Below are positions 62,764 to 64,000 of a stretch of 64,000 bases of DNA, piece by piece. Under the pieces are notes generated by a model, which was given only the letters and a program-made list of their open reading frames with translations, was not told where the DNA came from and made no database searches. The translations under genes and the position numbers were made by a program. The DNA is from Saprospiraceae bacterium. Its GTDB lineage: Bacteria; Bacteroidota; Bacteroidia; Chitinophagales; Saprospiraceae. Numbering within the stretch: the first letter of the stretch is position 1; the number at the start of each line of letters is the position of its first letter. The stretch covers positions 1 through 64,000 of the forward strand of contig JADKGL010000003.1 in assembly GCA_016722295.1 (NCBI GenBank), read 5' to 3'.

Positions 62764-63097
62764 AATTATATAGATATGTTCGATACAAATATAAGCTAAT
62801 AACTTATTATAATATCAAAATATTAACATATTGCTCATTTAACTAATGTAATAAGTCTGAAAAAAGGAATATAGAAACTTTATTTGAATAAAACATTTGA
62901 TAATTAACTTCGGTTACTTTACTGCTCAATTTATAGTCAAATAACCACTATTTATTAAAATTAATAACCACATTATTAAATTACTGATTTTGCCTACCTT
63001 TGCAATCATAATGTAAGTAATAAATTTGAACTTTTAACCAAGATCAAATGAAGCATGTATTCCAGTTAATAAAAAGAAGTTTAATTTAATTTTATCC
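62764..63097. other. divergent intergenic region with promoter elements
   Basis: This AT-rich region between divergent genes holds a minus-strand promoter (62786-62820, listed separately) and a plus-strand TACCTTTG -7-like element at 62995-63002 without a clear -33 box. A three-codon-scale open frame from the ATG at 63050 ends quickly and is not a gene. Confidence 0.4.
62786..62820 (-). promoter_or_regulatory. Bacteroidota-type promoter for the dockerin gene
   Basis: On the minus strand a TTTTG box (62820-62816) is followed after 22 bases by TATATTTG (62793-62786), about 22 bases before the ATG at 62763. Confidence 0.5.
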
Positions 63098-64000
63098 ATG
63101 ATTAACCATATTAAAGCACTTGTTGTAAGTCTGACTTCTATTTTCTTTTTGCCTTATCAAATCTTTAGTCAAGATTTGGAAAAATATACAAATCAATTAG
63201 ATAGTATTGAAAATCTAGCTACAAAAGAGACCGATCAAGAAAAGAAGCTCGACTTATATATTCAAACTATTTATTATGCTGTATTCATGGATGATAAGCA
63301 CCTACATAATTCGATAAACCATTGTACAGAAATAATTGATGAAATTAATGATCCTCTAAAAAAATCAAAATATCTTAGAATATTAGGAGGCGCAATATTA
63401 AATGATAAAAGTAGCTTTGATCGATTGAAACCACAAGCAGAGTCCATACTTACTAAATCATATGCGATAGCAAAGAAAATGAATACAAAATAGAGCAATT
63501 CAAATCAGCTCTCCAATATATAAGATTTCTTCGGACAGAAACTAAACTAGATGAAGCCCTTTCTTTTTTACAAAAAGAAGAACAGATATTGAAAGAGATA
63601 CCCGATTCGGATAGCTTATCCTATTCATGCGCTATGAATAAATTTTTAATTTATGAAGAAAAACATCACATTGTTTCTGCTTACAGAGAACTCATTCTAG
63701 CAGGAGAAATTGCAGACAGATTGCAAAACAAAGAAAAACAACAAAGGGTTGAAGAAAAATTAAAAAATCTATTTTTAAAACTGGAGCAATATGAGAAGGC
63801 TAGACAAATTATTTTGAAAAATCATAATGAATACAAAAAATCAGGTAATGTCTCAAAACAAATAGATTGTATTATTGATCTGGCAAAAATTTACCTTCAT
63901 GAAAAAAACTATGACCTTGCGGCTAAAAAATTGGACGATGCAAAATATCTTAGCGATTCCATAAGTCAATCAAATAGTCAAATTGATATAAAAGTACTAT
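63098..64000 (+). CDS. secreted or membrane helical-repeat (TPR-like) protein, partial at right edge, one frameshift
   Basis: The start is MINHIKALVVSLTSIFFLPYQIFSQ, a signal peptide. Paired amphipathic helices typical of TPR-like repeats follow (LDSIENLATKETDQEKKLDLY, HLHNSINHCTEIIDEINDPLKK). This frame stops at 63493, but one base less in the AAAA run near 63478 gives KKNEYKIEQFKSALQYIRFL, and that frame stays open to the window end with more helix pairs (KLDEALSFLQKEEQIL, QYEKARQIILKNHNEY, NYDLAAKKLDDAKYL). In Bacteroidota such periplasmic repeats often precede a membrane helix and a kinase or LuxR output domain; that part would lie beyond the edge. Confidence 0.6.

Overview
The window is AT-rich DNA from a member of the Bacteroidota, most likely a Saprospiraceae-like bacterium. 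The evidence is the number of large secreted proteins ending in type IX secretion system (T9SS) sorting domains (type A and gliding-type B), a PorP/SprF-family protein beside an SprB-repeat protein, SdrD B-like repeats, TonB-linked outer-membrane proteins, promoter elements of the TTG/TAnnTTTG kind, and a conserved-looking chromosomal set (lspA, ahcY, nadB, smpB, metH). The genus assignment is inference. No rRNA, tRNA, CRISPR array or intact insertion sequence was seen.

Layout. 1-4482: the 3' part of a very large surface protein, split over several frames, then a strong terminator. 5055-8015: an SRPBCC protein and a second SdrD B-repeat T9SS protein with the same architecture as the first. 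8210-11489: a DUF1800/DUF1501 pair, the second with both a Tat-like signal and a T9SS tail. 11608-14457: a TonB-type outer-membrane receptor. 14645-23486, all minus strand: M48 protease, relic of a possible S41 peptidase, beta-barrel protein, truncated DUF4386 protein, propeller lipoprotein, DinB protein, LspA, a small membrane protein overlapping a cyclase-family hydrolase, and another beta-barrel protein. 23570-29122: an 1850-residue secreted protein with a type B tail. 29145-32330: a PhoR/PhoB-like two-component pair and AhcY. 32570-38604: T9SS protein, glycosyltransferase, NadB, Tat-exported glycosylasparaginase. 38805-47884: an orphan NarL-type regulator, then a dockerin-plus-cohesin T9SS protein, a three-cohesin/SprB-repeat protein and its PorP/SprF partner. 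47947-55442: TonB, a lysine-rich secreted protein, aldehyde dehydrogenase, dipeptidyl-peptidase IV, a lipoprotein, SmpB and a membrane histidine kinase. 55693-59363: metH. 59449-61048: an ATPase/TOPRIM-like gene pair resembling anti-phage modules. 61114-62763: a second dockerin-plus-cohesin T9SS protein. 63098-end: a helical-repeat protein cut by the window edge.

Two groups look most interesting. First, there are dockerin-like and cohesin-like modules on T9SS cargo. Two proteins share the order dockerin, cohesin-like, T9SS tail, and one sits directly upstream of a protein with three cohesin-like domains, SprB repeats and an adjacent SprF-like gene. That suggests a non-cellulosomal surface assembly delivered by T9SS. 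Second, an AAA ATPase gene overlaps a TOPRIM-like gene by 4 bp, the layout of OLD/PARIS-type defence.

A caution: at least eight genes (the left-edge giant, DUF4386, the histidine kinase, metH, the AAA ATPase, the 61-62 kb dockerin gene and the right-edge gene among them) need one or more single-base changes to read through. Many of these breaks lie in A or T runs, and protein similarity continues across them. That pattern fits indel errors of a long-read assembly better than true gene death, but the sequence alone cannot settle it.
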